The notes below the pieces were generated by a model. That model saw nothing but the letters and a program-made list of their open reading frames with translations, made no database searches and had not been told where the DNA came from. A DNA stretch of 64,000 bases from Ricinus communis (Eukaryota > Streptophyta > Magnoliopsida > Malpighiales > Euphorbiaceae). The stretch lies in NCBI RefSeq assembly GCF_019578655.1, contig NC_063263.1, positions 18,909,001-18,973,000 of the forward strand, in the 5' to 3' direction. The position numbers and the translations under genes are program-made. Below, one piece after another: positions 1 through 12,149 of this stretch; position 1 is the stretch's first letter; every line of letters starts with the position of its first letter.

Positions 1-3000
1 AGTGTCTCGTGGAATTCGCTCCCCTCTTCTCTTGCTAAGCTCGGAAAGGTAAAACCTCTATGGTGCTGTTTATATGAGTACCTGGTCTCTTTTTTTTCCT
101 TGGGGCGGTGGGGACCAGTTCCAGGAATTTATTAGGCTTTTGATTTTTGTGTTTTCTTGTAGGCATCTCCCACTTGTCTGGCATTCAGTTTCTGTGCACC
201 TTAATTAGATCTTTTGTATTTGCAATCTGCCAGTTCTATTCTTTATGATTAAAAGATGCATAGAAATTGTACAGAATTTTCAATTACATTTTTGATGAAA
301 TTGGCTATATATACTGTAAGTTGCTTGCCCCTTGGGGTAACTACTCTTTGTGACTTATGCCTCATGCTTCTTTTAGCTGCTTACTCATTTTCTTTGGAAT
401 TGGTTCAAAAAGAAAAAAGGTTTCTTCGGAACATCAACTATAAATCAGTATCTCAAATTAATACTCTAAAATATCCTTTCCCAACTCATTTTTTCTACAT
501 TAGCAGTTTGCTTTTAGGCGATTAATTATTTTTCCTCATAAGTTGACTAGAAAAAGATGTTTCCACTTGACTGCATGTATTTCTGATGCATTAATAATTT
601 TTGACTTGGGAGAGCCAACACTTCTAATACCATTAACTCTCTTTTTTCTTTTCACTTAATCTTATGGTTTTCTGTTCTTCCAGGAGATATGTTAAAGTTC
701 CGTGTTTCTTCTTTCCATTTTCTCCGATTTGTTTACATTTTTTTATGATTTCAGGAAGTTCTGAAGCATAGAGATGCTGCACAGACAGCAGCAGTTGAGG
801 CTATCCAAGAGGCTTCTGCTTCGGAGAGCTTACTTCGATGTCTAAGGTAAGTTACCCGAGCAATATATAAGTACTGGCAAGGAAATTTGAAGCACGTTTT
901 TCCTCCTTTCTGAAATAGGATAGTTCTGATTTACAATGTAAATCCTAGTTGAGATTCAGTGATTTATTTAATCTTTAGCAATTCCTGGATCATATTAGGG
1001 AGCGGAGAGAGCTAATTCATGAGCCTTTTTCTTGAATATGGAACTTATAGGACGTTGTTAGTGGAGTCAGTGCAAATAGTTGATGAGTAAAGAATCTAAT
1101 CTCAGTGGTTATATCAGGTTGATATTGTTATCCTCACAGTGTTTATAATATAGTTGTTAAGTGCCAAAAAGAAGATTTTCAGGAAGTAACTGTATCATGG
1201 TTTGTTGTGATACTTCTGTTGATTCTGCATTATAATGAAATTCCATTTTAGATTGGAGCACGTCTGTTCTCTAGATCATAAGAAGAAGAAATAAAAACTT
1301 CAACCCTACTTTTTGGTAGTCGAAAGGAGAAGAATCTGTAACTTCTTCCAAGGTATAGTAAATGGAAAGCGTTTTTCAATAGACACGTTTTGATCATCAA
1401 CGCCTACTTGTAAAATCAACTTGATCAGCAGCCCTTTTGCTTCCTAATTTTCATCATATCAGTTGCAAGGCTTTAGTGAGTTATATGCAAGGCACCAACA
1501 CTTCTTTGCAAAATCACTATGATTTGAGATTGTCATATTAGATTCCTTTTCTGTGTTGAATTCTCACATCAAGAGAATCCTATCATATGAGGGATTGCTA
1601 ATAGTCTAGTGTCTGCTGTACTATGTAACATGGATTAATTTGTAAGTATGAAGGATCAAGTTGCGTAGTTTGGGAAGGACTAATTTTGAAGTTCTGTTAG
1701 AATATATGTCTTTCGACATACTGCCTCTTTTTTCTCAAAAAGAAATAAAAAAAGAAGAAAAGATACTGCCTCTGTGCTTTTCTAAATGCTATGTAGCAAT
1801 TCTTTTATCAATTTACTACATAGAATCACAATTGGTAGAAAGTGAAAGAAAATGGAGGTTGCACTATTTTTAAAAATTTACAAGCTAAAAAATATTACTA
1901 GGGCTATTTTGCTTTAACTGAATATGTGGACACCAATTATGAATCAAAATATTTGTTTCTCCTCATTTTTAAGGGTCTTCTTTGCATGAGACATAACCCT
2001 TACTTTAGCAAGACACAAAATGCCGTAAAGCATGATGCTAGACTTTCAGGGAACATTTTTGTTAGTTTTACAAATGGATTCTTTTACCTGCTTGCAGTAT
2101 AGGATGAGTCAGGGTGCTTCATATATTTGACTGTTAACTTTACCGTGCTTCTTAGATCACAAAAATAAAATATCAAGTACATTGGATACATAATATAAAT
2201 GGTCCAGATAGAATGCATAATAGTTGCGTGATGGGTTCTTTTCTTGTTTGTTCATTTTTTTTATGATGTCCAAGATCTGGGAAGTGCCAATGCCAAGTCT
2301 TTTTTCTTTTTGTTTTTACGTATATGTTGTTTGTGCAGCTGTTTTATATCATTTATGAAATGCTTTGTTTTCATTTCAGCTAATGCCTTGTGATTCTTCT
2401 CTCTTCTCCTCACTCTTCCACCTCCAATGGACAGTGTTAATTTCTAGGTGCTTTCATGCTTCCTGTTTGCACTAGAATTATAGCATATGGATACTTTAAT
2501 TAATATGTTAAAGAAATGAGGGTTATAACATACTTTAAACATCTAGTCTACTAGTACTCCCCATGAAAATGTCTTGTTACCTTTTGTTTGTGAATCAATA
2601 TATGGATGATGTCCATGATTCATAAGATTGTAGGCTAGTCTATGTTGACCTGTTCTACATATTTACAATCTATAGCGTTCCTTGTACATTGCTTATAACT
2701 TCTGCGGAAGTTTATACTAGAAGGTGCTTGTGACTTAAATGGAAAAATTCTTACCCCCTCCCAATCATCTCTCTCTCTTCCTTCCAACAGAATGGAGGAA
2801 AGGGGATATGGCACAGGGGGCCATTGGGAGTCGTGCATTTTGGTCAGTCCTCAAGTTAAGAGATGCTTCTACTGCCAGGCTTAGCTTGTGACTACTCTGA
2901 ATTTTTATCATCAGTATATTGGCTACATTTGTAGCCTGTTTGCCCTTACATTTAGAACTAAGATGCGACTGTGAAGTAGACTGTAATCCTTTATACCTAA

Positions 3001-6000
3001 AGGCAACCTCCTATTATTTGCGCTGCATGGATTTATAACTACCTTTTTCTTGGATATTATCTTCTTCTAATTAACTTGAAGTAAGATATCATTCATGATT
3101 TTGTTCTTAATAGTACTAATAATACTTTTATTAAGGACTAGAACAAAGCATGAATAAACTATGCTCCAGTTTTTTTGCATGTATCCTTTAAAGGTAATGT
3201 GTGCTGTGCATTTACTGGTTGATATATGTGTGTATATTTATATTCTGATTACATGGATTATAATGATGCCTTTTCAGCATTTAATACTTATCTTTATGTT
3301 TAGAAAAGGCGTGCATTTAGGAAATCTTTATACTGTAGTTACTCTTCAATTTTATCAATTAGGAACATGTAGCTAGCAATATCCTCTGTTAGACTTCCAT
3401 AAGCATTGTTAATTAGGTGGTGTGGGTGTCACGATGGAGCCTGAGTATTCATTTCCTGATGATCATAAGCTGACTTGACATGACAAGACAAAGAAGCTTA
3501 CATCTGACCCATCTGCTTGTCAAATTGGTCTATGCCAACTTAGCTTCCTTCTTAATATTGCAAAGAGAGAATAAAGAGTATATTTATCATACTATGCCAA
3601 CTTATAATCATCACCTGTGGATCCTTTCGTTCTGTAAAACATGTCACACTAGATGAAGCACACGACCAAATTAATAATATCAGAAAAGGAAAATTGGTTA
3701 CCATCAAGGGGGAGTTTTTGGTTTGATCTGAAGGAATAAGTGCTTTTTGGAAACTGAAGCAATCAATTTTATTTTCTTAACATATTAAAGCAAGGTACCA
3801 TATTATTAAAAAATAATCTCAAAAGTCAATTCTACTCAATTAAGCCTTAATCCAAGTCTGGTTGGGTTTAGCCATATGGATCATTGGGAACATTCTTAGG
3901 AAGATTTTATTCTTTTTACTCGTTATAAATTTGTAGATAAGAAAAATATGAATATAGGGCCCTGCTGTTCATGTCAGTGGTAATGTAATTCATTTAAATA
4001 GAAAACAAATCTGTTAACAGTGTTAACAGTGGTGGCCAGTTCGGGTTAAACTATGAAATATGGAAATAATTGTCCCTCTAGAGTCTACTGCTATTGTTGG
4101 ATGCTTAAATGGATTGAGAGCTTCATAAGATATATGAATCTATGGTTTTTAAAGAAAAAAGGCAGCGTGATCTTAGGATATGAGGAGATGGACAATGGCA
4201 TCCCACTTTAAGAATATCTAGGACATCAGAGACACCATCATAGCCATATCTATGTGTCACAATGAGTCTATAATAGTTAACATGCATGTTTGTCTGCAGT
4301 TTAGTGTTTGTTACTTCATTTACATTGAACATTTACCTAGGTTAGACCTAATGAAGGAAATTGTGCTTGAATTACTACATTGCTGAATAGGAAGGTGAAG
4401 TTTGGTTTATGGAGAGCCCTTAGTGATCCTAAAAAATATTGTTATTCCATTCCAAAGAGGGAATTCATTGATGTAACTCCTGTCTTTAAGAAATTGGGGA
4501 AAGTTAAGGGTCGAATTTTGCGGTACTAAGTTCAGTTTTTTTGTTAGTGTACAGCCACAACTGACATGGAAGAAAATGAAGCAAGCCTATTTTAATTTCT
4601 AGAGCATCACCACTAAGGGATTTCTAATTGAACTTGAATGTGTGGTCCAGTATAAAGACCATGTCTGTTTTCAAATTTAGTTGAAAAGAATGGGGACTCT
4701 TAGGATTTGACCTGTTAATCATTTGGTCAAACAGGTTTCGATGCACAGTAAAGATTTTTTACTGGTGTAGGCTCAGGAATACATTCTATGTCTGACATCT
4801 ACTGGAAGACATGATCTTATTCTTTCTTAATATTATGACAAATGCAACATCATATTGTGGAAAAATTAGAATACAATGATGAAATGCAGAATACTATGAT
4901 AAATGCAATATGAAATTATGCAAAAATTAGAATTCAATAAATAAAATGCAGAATACTATGACAAATGCAACATCATATTGTGGAAAAAATTAGAATTCAA
5001 TAGTGAAATGCAGCCTCGAGGTATCAGAGTTATTTAAAATAAAAGTTATGTTTGTTTATGTAAAAAAAAAAAGTTATGTTTGTTGTGGCTAATTAGAAGC
5101 AATGACATTGTTGGAGATAATATCTCTTCTCATCCTCCACATTTAATTGATGATGGAAAAAATAGCATGAAGTTTGAGTTTTTTTGTTTGTCTGCATTTG
5201 AGAATTAAGTAATTCTGAAGTTCATATTTTATATAACAATTTCATATTCTCATATACAATGAATACTTCATCAATCTGTACATATCTGCAATCCAGTCAA
5301 AATATTATGTCTGATTTTCTTCCCCTCCTTTTTTCTTGTAGTATATACTCTGAGCTAACTTCCTCTGCTAAAGAAGAAAATCCACAACCAGCTGTGGAGC
5401 AGTTCCTGACCCTCCATACAAGCTTGAACAATGCTCGCACAGTTGCTGACTCTCTCTCTAAAATTGTTACTGTTGGCTCATCCCCAGATTCTGATATCAA
5501 CCCATCAGAAGAAGTGCTAAAGGTCACATCAGATAGGCGTAAACATGCAGGCTCTTGGGTCCAAGCTGCACTAGCCACCAATCTGTCATCCTTTTCTATA
5601 TTTACCAAAGAAATAACTTCAGTTTCCACTCAAGGCCAAAAGACTTCCAATAGCAATCAACCCATTTTAGTCCTTGAAAATTCTTCAAAGAATGCCTCAA
5701 CAAAAACTCCAGCAAAAACCCGTCCTTCGGTTGGCTCCAAGCTTGTAGCTACAGGAGCTTTCCGCAAAGCAGGGGATATTTCTGCCATTAATCAGAAAAT
5801 ACAGCCTCAACCTCCACCTGAGTGGAATAGAGGAAGCGGCCTTGATGAGGCTGTGGACTTGGCTGAAATGTTACGGATGGAATCCCAAGATTGGTTCCTG
5901 GGATTTGTGGAGAGGTTCCTTGATGCTGATGTGGATTCCTCAACTTTGTCAGATAATGGTCAAATAGCAGGCATGTTGACCCAGCTGAAAAGTGTGAATG

Positions 6001-6197
6001 ACTGGTTAGATGAGATTGGATCAAGTAAAGATGAAGAAGGAGAGACACCCAATGTTCCATCAGAAACAGTTGACAGACTAAGGAAGAAGATTTATGAGTA
6101 TCTTCTTACACATGTTGAATCCGCCGCTGCTGCATTAGGAGGCGGATCACAATCATCGCCAAGGATCCGAAGTATAGAGCTGAAAACAAAAAGGTGA
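1..6197 (+). CDS. DUF936 family protein, 3' part only (5' end outside the window)
   Basis: Three exons are visible: 1-48, 755-846 and 5342-6197, the last including the TGA stop. Phases agree (0, then a split AG|T serine codon). The first residues read [16 protein letters not shown], followed by [20 protein letters not shown], which I recognise as the conserved core of the plant-specific DUF936 family. The last exon encodes about 285 residues: a Ser/Thr-rich linker, then a conserved C-terminal part containing [14 protein letters not shown] and [11 protein letters not shown], and a basic end (IELKTKR). The N-terminal DUF936 portion must lie upstream of base 1. The family has no firmly established biochemical role that I know of; the helical, low-complexity character fits a scaffold or cytoskeleton-associated protein, but that is inference. 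Intron 2 is unusually long (about 4.5 kb). An ATG upstream of the last exon at 5259 only opens the intron in frame and is not a start. Confidence 0.9.
847..5341 (+). other. Long intron 2 of the DUF936 gene
   Basis: This 4.5-kb intron starts with GTAAGT and ends with a T-rich tract and TTGTAG. I found no convincing coding exon on either strand. The open frames at 1661, 2635, 3161 and 4123 show no recognisable domains and no codon-level coherence. It holds one tandem repeat (4835-5013, listed separately). The base composition is richer in G+C than the intergenic DNA further right, so it may hide an old noncoding gene or degraded insertion, but nothing identifies one. Confidence 0.75.
4835..5013. 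repeat. Tandem repeat, about 61-62 bp unit, 2.9 copies
   Basis: Copies begin at 4835, 4896 and 4958 with ATGAYAAATGCAAYAT and each ends near GAAATGCAG or AAAATGCAG. Copies 1 and 3 are closer to each other than to copy 2. It lies in intron 2 of the DUF936 gene. Confidence 0.85.
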
Positions 6198-6904
6198 CTA
6201 CTCAGATTAGTTTGCAGCTTGGTCATGTGAAATACAGCATTGGTGATGCATATATAATAGCAACAGTTCCATTATAGTTTGTGTCCTTGACCACCAAGTG
6301 GGCTAAGGACTTACTTGAGGTGTTCTAATTTATGTACATAAATCCTACATGGGTTTGAGGTATAGATGGGTTTTTCCTATTTAATTATCAAAAGAAATCA
6401 TTTAAATGTGAAGGGCAAGGAAATTTTTTTGTTAAGGTATTCTCATTGGCATTTGTTTTCTGAAATCATACAAATGAAAACAGTGTTTTCTGTTTTTCCC
6501 CAGTTGTGAAAGAGTAGTGAAATTTCCATTCAGAAGACCAACTGTTGTTTTTGATTGTTATCATTATATTTTGCATGTGATCTTTGAGTTTGGCCCAGGA
6601 CAAGAAATAGCAAACTTGCCTTTTGTTGTGTAATTAATAAGACACTAGGAATGGTTATTGATGAAGTGAAAACCAAACTAAGAATGTAAAATGTTAATTA
6701 GGCACTTGTCTTTCTATGTGGGCATTTGCTTCTTTATAAGAGGGCCAACACTCGGATCATTCCATCATATTATTCCTTTTTTTTTTTTAATGAAATTTTC
6801 TTTTTCTTTGAGTTTATTGGTAACTCTGATTTTTATGCTTTATTTGATCAACTTTAAATTATTCTGAAAATATGAGAAATGTTCATATTTTAAATTATTT
6901 AAAC

Positions 6905-6907
<3 letters not shown>

Positions 6908-6944
<37 letters not shown>
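6908..6944. repeat. (TA)n microsatellite
   Basis: About 18 uninterrupted AT dinucleotides, directly visible. Confidence 0.95.
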
Positions 6945-6947
<3 letters not shown>

Positions 6948-8976
6948 TTGGCTCATGTAGAAATTGAATTATAATGAAGAATATGAGAAACATGATCAAG
7001 AACTCGAGGAATACACTCGCTTAACTATATCAACTATAGGATTAATAAAAGGGAAAATTACATATATACAAGATTTAGGCTATGAGATTTGTTTTTAATC
7101 CTCATGTTTATTTATACGGTGATGAAGCTCAAAGAACTTTGCTTCTACGGTTTCCAAATTTTCACGTTCTTTCCTACAAAAAATAGTTCTTTCCTTCCAA
7201 ATTATTATTCTTACAAAATAAGAAACAAAAACATTAAATCTGCCATAAAATAAAAACTTCATTGTTATTGCAAAATAAAAATAAAAATAATAAATTAAAG
7301 AAAAAAACAGATTCATTTAAAACAATTAATCTTTAGTTTTTTTAATTTAATTTCAAATAATATCGAAGCTGAAATTTATCTCATAATTCAATAATAATGC
7401 GTGAGTTTTTGAAGTTTAGACAGTAGATTAAAAAAAAACTTAGCATAATATATCACAAATTCGAAGTGAACACAAAAGAACTATAATTACAGTTTATTAT
7501 ATTTGGTATATGCTTTATATTTCTACCAAAAAAAAGCATAAAAAGCTATTATAAATATAAAATATCAAAGATTCATGCCATATTTTATTTAATTTTAAAA
7601 AATTTATAAATCGGTGTATGTTTTCAAGATTTTATAACATTATAAGATATATCAACAGTATCTTTCTAATATTTTTTTTGTATTGTTTAGTTAATCCAAT
7701 TATTAACCTTATGTAAAATAAATTTAATTAAAAAATAAATATATAGTAAAAAGTATATTTTAAATGTTCTATTAGTATTTTTAATAAAAAATATTGATCC
7801 AAAATACTTTTTTTTAAATAAAAAATATTAGTATATACCATAAATATACTACAACAAAAAATATCTTAATCTATATATTGCAAGTATCTTTTAGTATTTT
7901 TATATGTAATTAAAAAAAATAAAAAATAAAAAAAGAAGCATATTCCTAATAAAAGCATAAAGTATATCAAGGATGACCTTTTTGCTTCAAAATATGTATT
8001 AACAAATGATTCTCACATATTAAATTATAATATAAAAATATTTGAAAGATGCAATAAAAATATATTTTAAATATAGTTATAGTATCTTTTTATACAATTG
8101 AGTAATGATTTATATATTACAACTTTAATTAAAACATTCATATATATACAACTAAAAGTATATTAACAGTATTTTATTAGTATATGTTGTTGATTTTTTA
8201 ATTTTTTTAAAATCATATATATATTGTTATATTATGTGATATTTTTTAAATATGTTGTTACAAAAAATTTAAAAATATATTTACTTTAAAGTAACATAGT
8301 ATTAATAAAAAAAAAAGATATATTGAAAGTATCATTTGAGTATATTAAGAGTATCTTATAATAGATATGACTATAATAAAACAGAAATGGTGAAATTTCT
8401 TATTCATTGTACATATATGATCATATTAATGAAAAAGCTAAAAATTTATTTCTTTTTCTTATTTTTTTATTTTATTAACTTAACTTAATTTGGTATAATA
8501 ATAAAGAAAACTCTTTGGCTTAATTGACTAATTTTTAATTTAATTAATTCCATTTATTTATTTTTTAATTTTTATCATCACTTAATTTAAGATTATTGTT
8601 AGATTTGTGACTAGACAAAGTAGGACTAGAAGTATTTTAACTTTTTAGTATATAAAGAGAATATTTTTATTATCTTTAAATATATATTGTAATTGTGGCT
8701 TAAATCAAACAGGCACATATTTAATTGTTAGGAACATATGTCTTTCCTTCCCACTAAAGCTTCAATATTTGATGACTCTCTGTTTAGCAAAACTAATAAA
8801 TGTTTACATTTTATCAAACACCTGCATTATCTTCTTTATTAATAAAAAAAAGTCTCAACTAAATACAAAATTCAGACAAATTCTTAAAATTAATGGTAAT
8901 GATTATATATTAATCTTTAATATATTACCTATACCAACTCTTCAAAGGATGAATTTTTTGCTCTATTTTCTTGCTC

Positions 8977-8996
8977 AAAAAAAAAAAAAAAAAAAA
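8977..8996. repeat. A20 homopolymer
   Basis: Twenty consecutive A residues. This could be a retroposon tail on the + strand, but no recognisable element body precedes it. Confidence 0.9.
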
Positions 8997-9419
8997 GTGG
9001 AAGGTGGAAGTCTGGAACAAATATTCATTATGGTGAAAAAAATTATAGAAAATGAGTGAATAAAAATTGTAACTAAGAGAAAATCAAATAAGTACAAAAA
9101 CTTTTTTTTGTAAATACAATTGTTTCAAAATGGATACTCCTTTAAATCTCACAAGACTCATTAATAAAAGACCTACTTTTATTGTTTGTCATTTTATAAT
9201 CATAGAGCCAAATTTTGAAAAAGAATTGTTCAAAAAAAACTAAAATCCTAAAATCATAGAAGTATATAAGAAAAAAATAGAATCTCAAGACAAAAAATAG
9301 TAGAAAAGAAAAATAAAGTTAAAAACCCTAAAATATAAATAAATATAGTATAAATATAAACTACTAAAATTAACTGTATAAATATAAAAGAAACAAAAAA
9401 ACAGTGGTAAATAAAATTG

Positions 9420-10640
9420 CTTATTCATTGTAAAAATTTGCCCATTTAACAATCAAAATTTTCAAAAAATTACTTACTGAATTATTTATTCTAAAAATCA
9501 AATTACCAATGAATTATTGATGAAATATTAGTCATTTACTAATAATTTACCAATAAAATATCAAAACTTCCTATTTTTTTATAATCAATCTTATCGATCA
9601 AATATTTTCTCGTTGTTTTACTAACGAATTACTAAAAACTAGTCGTTCATTCATTTGTTATACGATCTTCATTATTATTTCGATTATAAAATCAAGTTCA
9701 TAAATAAAATTAATAAAACTTTTAATATTTAATATTAATTTATAATATTCTAAAAAATAATAACAAACTAACTATTTTTAAATATTTTTAAATTATTTTT
9801 AAAATTTTATCAATGCAATAATATAAAAATTGTTTTAAAAAATTTATTAGTTAATTATGGCATTATATAAATTAATACTATCAAATATAATTTATATTAC
9901 TATTTTCTATAATTAAAAATTTATTATATAGTAAAAAATTAATTTATTATTCAATATAATATTAAAAATATTATTTAAGATATTATTTTCTAAAATTAGA
10001 GTTATTATCTAATTATAAAATTTATTTATTAGTTAATATAATTTTAAAATATAATTAAAATGTTATGTTTTATGATACAATTAATATCATTATCTTATTA
10101 AAAAGCTATTTATTAATTAATATAATATTAAATTATAGTTAATATGCTATTTTCACGGTTAAGTATAATTAATAATGTAACTTATTAATTCATAAATTCA
10201 AAAAAAAAATTATAAAATTACATATAAGTTTGAATCTCATATGTTAAAAATAAATATATATTATCAAAATAAAAATTAAATATATATATCTGAAAATTTA
10301 AGTCTCAAAAATAAATTAATATATAAAATAGAAAAATAATGTAGTCAAAATTAGAAAAGGATTACTCTCATCACTAATTTATCAACAATTTACCGATGAC
10401 CAACAATTTATGACTAATTTTAATTTTAAGCAAATTAGACTAATAAATTGCTCATAATATTTCTCTAATTCATTGATAATATTTTTATTAGTATTTTATC
10501 GATAAATTTGAAATTTCATCAACGAAGAATTTTCTACAAACATATTGTCTACCTTTTTTTTTTTTTTTTATAGAAGAATCATCGGTTAATATTTTTAGTG
10601 AACAAAGATTCTGTCAATAAACTGACAACTTCTTATAATA
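9420..10640. mobile_element. Possible remnant of a CACTA-like (En/Spm) non-autonomous element
   Basis: Short motifs such as TTTACCGATG, ACCAATGAATTATTGATGAA, TTATCGATAAA and TTCATCAACGAAGAATTTTC recur in both orientations at the two ends of this block, with a featureless AT-rich middle. Such subterminal repeats in both orientations are typical of plant CACTA elements. I cannot find intact CACTA termini or a 3-bp target duplication, so this is a weak call. It could equally be simple AT-rich drift. Confidence 0.25.
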
Positions 10641-12149
10641 TATAAATTATTTAGTGGCTAAATTAAATTGAATAGCAAATGATATTAAGTTCAATAATAT
10701 TAATTAGTAACTAACTGGAGTACGGGTTTGGGACTTAGTGGGCATTATGCTAAGGAAAAATTACTAATTTATTGTTATAATTCTTTTTTTTATTTTGGTA
10801 TTTAATTTTTTTTTCAATTAAATACTTAAATCTGTTAAAATGTCTAGTATGGTGTGTCTAATCTGTTTTACAGATTAAAATGCTTATCTAATTTATTTTA
10901 GACAGTAAATTGACTTAAATATTTTTATTTAAAATAATCTTAAATCTTCTTTTCTATCCATTTTTAGCACTATCTTTTTCTCATATTTTTGTTTATTTTT
11001 CTCATCTTTTTCTCCTTCATCAAATAAAAAATAAAAAATTTAGATTTTATTCTTTTATTTTTTATATCCACCACAAAAAAATAAAACTAAAGATATATTA
11101 TTTCATCTCAAAACAATAAGAAGAGAGCGGGAGAGAGATATTAAGTTATTTTTAAAAGAATAATATTAAGAAATAAAAATTGATGAGAAATTTTTGTCAA
11201 AAAAAATTAAAAATTTAATCAATTTTTACTTTTTTTTAGTGCAAAGATTTAATAAAAATATAGAAATAAAATTAAAAAAAGAACAATAAAAAAATTATAA
11301 ATAATGAGTAAGACATTTAAGTCATTTCATAGTAAAATAAAATAAATTATTGTTTTTATTTATAAAATTTATAAAAGACACTATAGTAATATATTAACAG
11401 ATGCAGATTGAAAAATATAAAAAACACTAAATTTATAATTTCTTCTTATGTTAATTTATTATATATATAACAGTTTAATACTCTGGCACTGATTTATTAT
11501 TATTTTTGAGAAAGTGGAAGAAAGAATTCTTTTCATAAGTATTTATTGTGCCTTTGGGAGCCACGTTGGCATTTCAAACTGAAATTTAAGGACTATAGTG
11601 GAAATTTCTCAAGTCCTAGGGACGTGAATGCAAATTACCCTGCAGTAACAGAAAATTGAATTGACAGTTATCCTCGTGTTCATAACAGAAAAACAACAAA
11701 ACAGGAAAAGGTGAATAAACTACTGAACGAAGGCCTTTTATCACGTAAATAAATCCGATCAGTGAGGTCTCACTTGTCAGGCACTTGGGTTAGCAGAAAT
11801 GGAGATCATCCCTGAGTTACATTTAGTTCAGTATTTTTTTTTTCTTTAAGCTTGTCTTTGTTCATTCTCTCTTTCTTTTCCCTTTTGCTTTCTCTGAAAT
11901 CTCCACGGTATTTTCTTAGAAACTCTAATGTAATGGCGCTATGTTTCTCTCAGTCTGCGTGTGTGTGTTTTGATCTTTGATTCAATGCTCTGTGTTTCTT
12001 TTGGTTACACTCCCTCTAGAAGCTTCTTCTTTTAGTGGACAACAGAAGGTCAAAGAAACTGCTTTGTTTTTGTTATCTTTTTTCAGTCAGTAAGTGATGG
12101 AAGCTAATTGATGCAACTTGGCTTTGCTTTGAATAATTTGAATATGGGT

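Larger units (their letters stand above)
6198..12149. other. AT-rich intergenic region, no gene found
   Basis: After the DUF936 stop, about 600 bases look like 3'UTR and flank. From about 6780 the DNA becomes extremely AT-rich with A and T runs and a TA microsatellite. No open frame here has recognisable protein content; the longest (8769, 7095) are low-complexity products of AT bias. Between about 9,420 and 10,640 there are many short repeats of the type ATTTACCGATG / CATCAACGA (separate entry). From about 11,500 the composition rises and 11,790-12,130 has CT-rich, 5'UTR-like sequence ahead of the calreticulin relic. Confidence 0.7.
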
